Translations under genes and position numbers: made by a program
The notes under the pieces: generated by a model
What the model saw: the letters and a program-made list of their open reading frames with translations, nothing else
What the model was told of the DNA's origin: nothing
Databases searched by the model: none
DNA from: Microbotryum silenes-acaulis
Lineage: Eukaryota; Basidiomycota; Microbotryomycetes; Microbotryales; Microbotryaceae
Assembly: GCA_003665825.1 (NCBI GenBank)
Contig: QPFY01000069.1
Coordinates: 1-22,837 of the forward strand
Reading direction: 5' to 3'
Length of the DNA stretch: 22,837 nucleotides
Shown: piece after piece, positions 21,732 through 22,837 of the stretch
Layout of the letters: each line of letters begins with the position of its first letter
Position numbering within the stretch: position 1 is the stretch's first letter

Positions 21732-22837
21732 ACGCGAACGCGAGGTAGACTTGAGCCGTGGGTGCCGCGTCCGGAGGCCTAGAGCATAGCAATGTATACC
21801 AAAAATCTTGGGACCCAGCGCTTTGGTGAATAGGTCCGCAACCATGTCCGCTGTGCCAACGTGTGAGAGGGAGATATCGCCTCGGTTGACCATGTCGCGG
21901 ACAAAATGCTCGCGGAGGCGTATGTGTCGAGTGCCGGAGGTGCGAACGGGGTCGTGAGCGACGGCGGCCGCGGCCTCGTTGTCGGTGAAGATGTGAGCTG
22001 CATCGATCGGGCGAACGTGGAGCTCGGAGAGGAGTTGCGTAAGGTAAATCGCTTCCTTACCAGCGTGCGACAAGGCGAGGTATTCGGCATCAGTGGTGGA
22101 ATCCGCCACCCGAGTCTGACGCTTCGATGACCAAGAGACGGCGGAGCCGCCAAGTAAAAGACGAAGCCCATTGTGGAGATGGACGTGTCGACGCAGGCAC
22201 CCCAGTTCGCATCGGAATACCCCAACCACACCCGTAACTTTGGCTGGACCGCGGGCGTAGAGTAGCTCATCGCGGTACGTGGCGCGAAGGTAGCGAAGGA
22301 CGTGTTTGACGGCAATCCAATGACGGCGGCCAGGGTTGTTGGCGAACCGGGACAAGTACGAGACGGCGAAGGCAATGTCGGGTCGAGTGCCAAGGGAAAT
22401 GTACAGGAGGGAGCCAATGGCTTGTAGGTACCACGATCGAATGCGCTCCGTTCCTTGACCCGAACTGCCGTGAGCGAGAGGCCGGGCGTCATTGGCACCG
22501 TAGCGCCGCGTGTCGTGGTGTCGAAGTGAAACCGGGCGAGCACGTCCATGATGTAGCGTTCCTGGGATAGGGCAATGGAGCCGTCGTCCAGGCGGCGGAT
22601 TTGGATGCCGAGGATGTATTCCGCGGGGCCGAGTCGTTTGACGCCGTATCGTTGTTCGAGGCCGGAGATGACGCGTTCGATCTCGTCGAGGGCGGGGCTG
22701 ACAATGAGGAGATCGTCGACATACAAGGCGATATAATGGGGCCGTTGCTGATCATCAATGTGAGAGTAAATGCAGTGATCAGTGCCCGTTGCCTTGTACC
22801 CGAGACTCCTGAGTGATGTGTCAATGTGGCGATTCCA
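21723..22837 (-). pseudogene. E4 RT C-terminal part and RNase H, frameshifted
   Basis: Minus strand, entering from the right edge within RT. YVDD lies near 22726-22712, then [20 protein letters not shown], the RNase H parts [26 protein letters not shown] and FTDNEAA, and the shared C-terminus. Compared with E2 it has three one-base changes: a G missing near 22461, an extra C near 22220-22224, and a G missing near 22149. The net effect is two frame switches around the start of RNase H and one more after it. All are in short C/G runs. The frame then passes into the LTR. N-terminal domains are outside the window. Confidence 0.9.

Larger units (their letters stand above)
21395..22837 (-). mobile_element. 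E4: family A element, 3' part, runs off the right edge
   Basis: Minus strand: 3' LTR 21395-21722, polypurine tract, RNase H and the C-terminal half of RT. The window ends within RT. It lies opposite to E1, 424 bp away, so the two form a long inverted repeat. Confidence 0.93.

Overview
The window is almost wholly made of LTR retrotransposons of the Ty1/copia order (gag - protease - integrase - reverse transcriptase - RNase H), nested inside one another on both strands. The GC-rich, C-ending codon use, GT-AG-like splice signals and copia-type half-tRNA primer sites suggest a eukaryote, most likely a GC-rich fungus (a basidiomycete yeast is my best guess; nothing here fixes the species). No tRNA, rRNA or clear housekeeping gene is present. 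The only non-copia stretch is 13671-14786, with the 5' part of an unrecognised coiled-coil ORF.

I use my own labels. Family A (LTR about 329 bp, ends TG...TA) has five copies: X (only its LTR end, 1-77), E2 (7105-12292, minus, two LTRs, target duplication GGCGA), E5 (from 14787, plus), E1 (15975-20970, plus, two LTRs, target duplication CATCA) and E4 (from 21395, minus, runs off the right edge). Family B is one related copy, E3 (minus, 5' LTR 13303-13670, body 13273 down to 4560). Family C is one copy (minus, 5' LTR 4076-4559, gag only visible). Family D (248-3295, minus, target duplication ATTCG) has 880-bp LTRs and an internal region holding only a gag-like gene.

Order of events read from the nesting: E3 came first on the left side. 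C landed in its reverse-transcriptase region at 4560, and E2 landed between its gag zinc knuckles and protease. D and X then landed in the gag of C. On the right, E5 landed in the unknown ORF at 14786, and E1 and E4 then landed in E5. Five of these six nested insertions fall 0.67-1.20 kb downstream of the gag start of the target element.

In families A and B the polyprotein is one long frame carrying two CCHC knuckles, a DSGA protease site, an HHCC plus DD35E integrase, a YVDD reverse transcriptase and RNase H. E1, E2 and E4 carry single-base indels, mostly in C or G runs, which may be mutations or read errors; E3 and E5 are open apart from the insertions.

The most interesting signals are: (1) a 106-nt block in the integrase-RT hinge with intron-like GT...TTAAY...AG ends, about 95% identical between families A and B although flanking coding DNA has drifted much further; splicing it would switch the frame before RT. 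(2) Primer sites GGTTAT-N-AGCC, where the base that would create an upstream AUG is changed in A, B and C, while in D that AUG starts an ORF. (3) The clustering of nested insertions. (4) A gag-only element. (5) A polyprotein frame running through the polypurine tract into the LTR, where 39-bp repeats encode 13-residue repeats.
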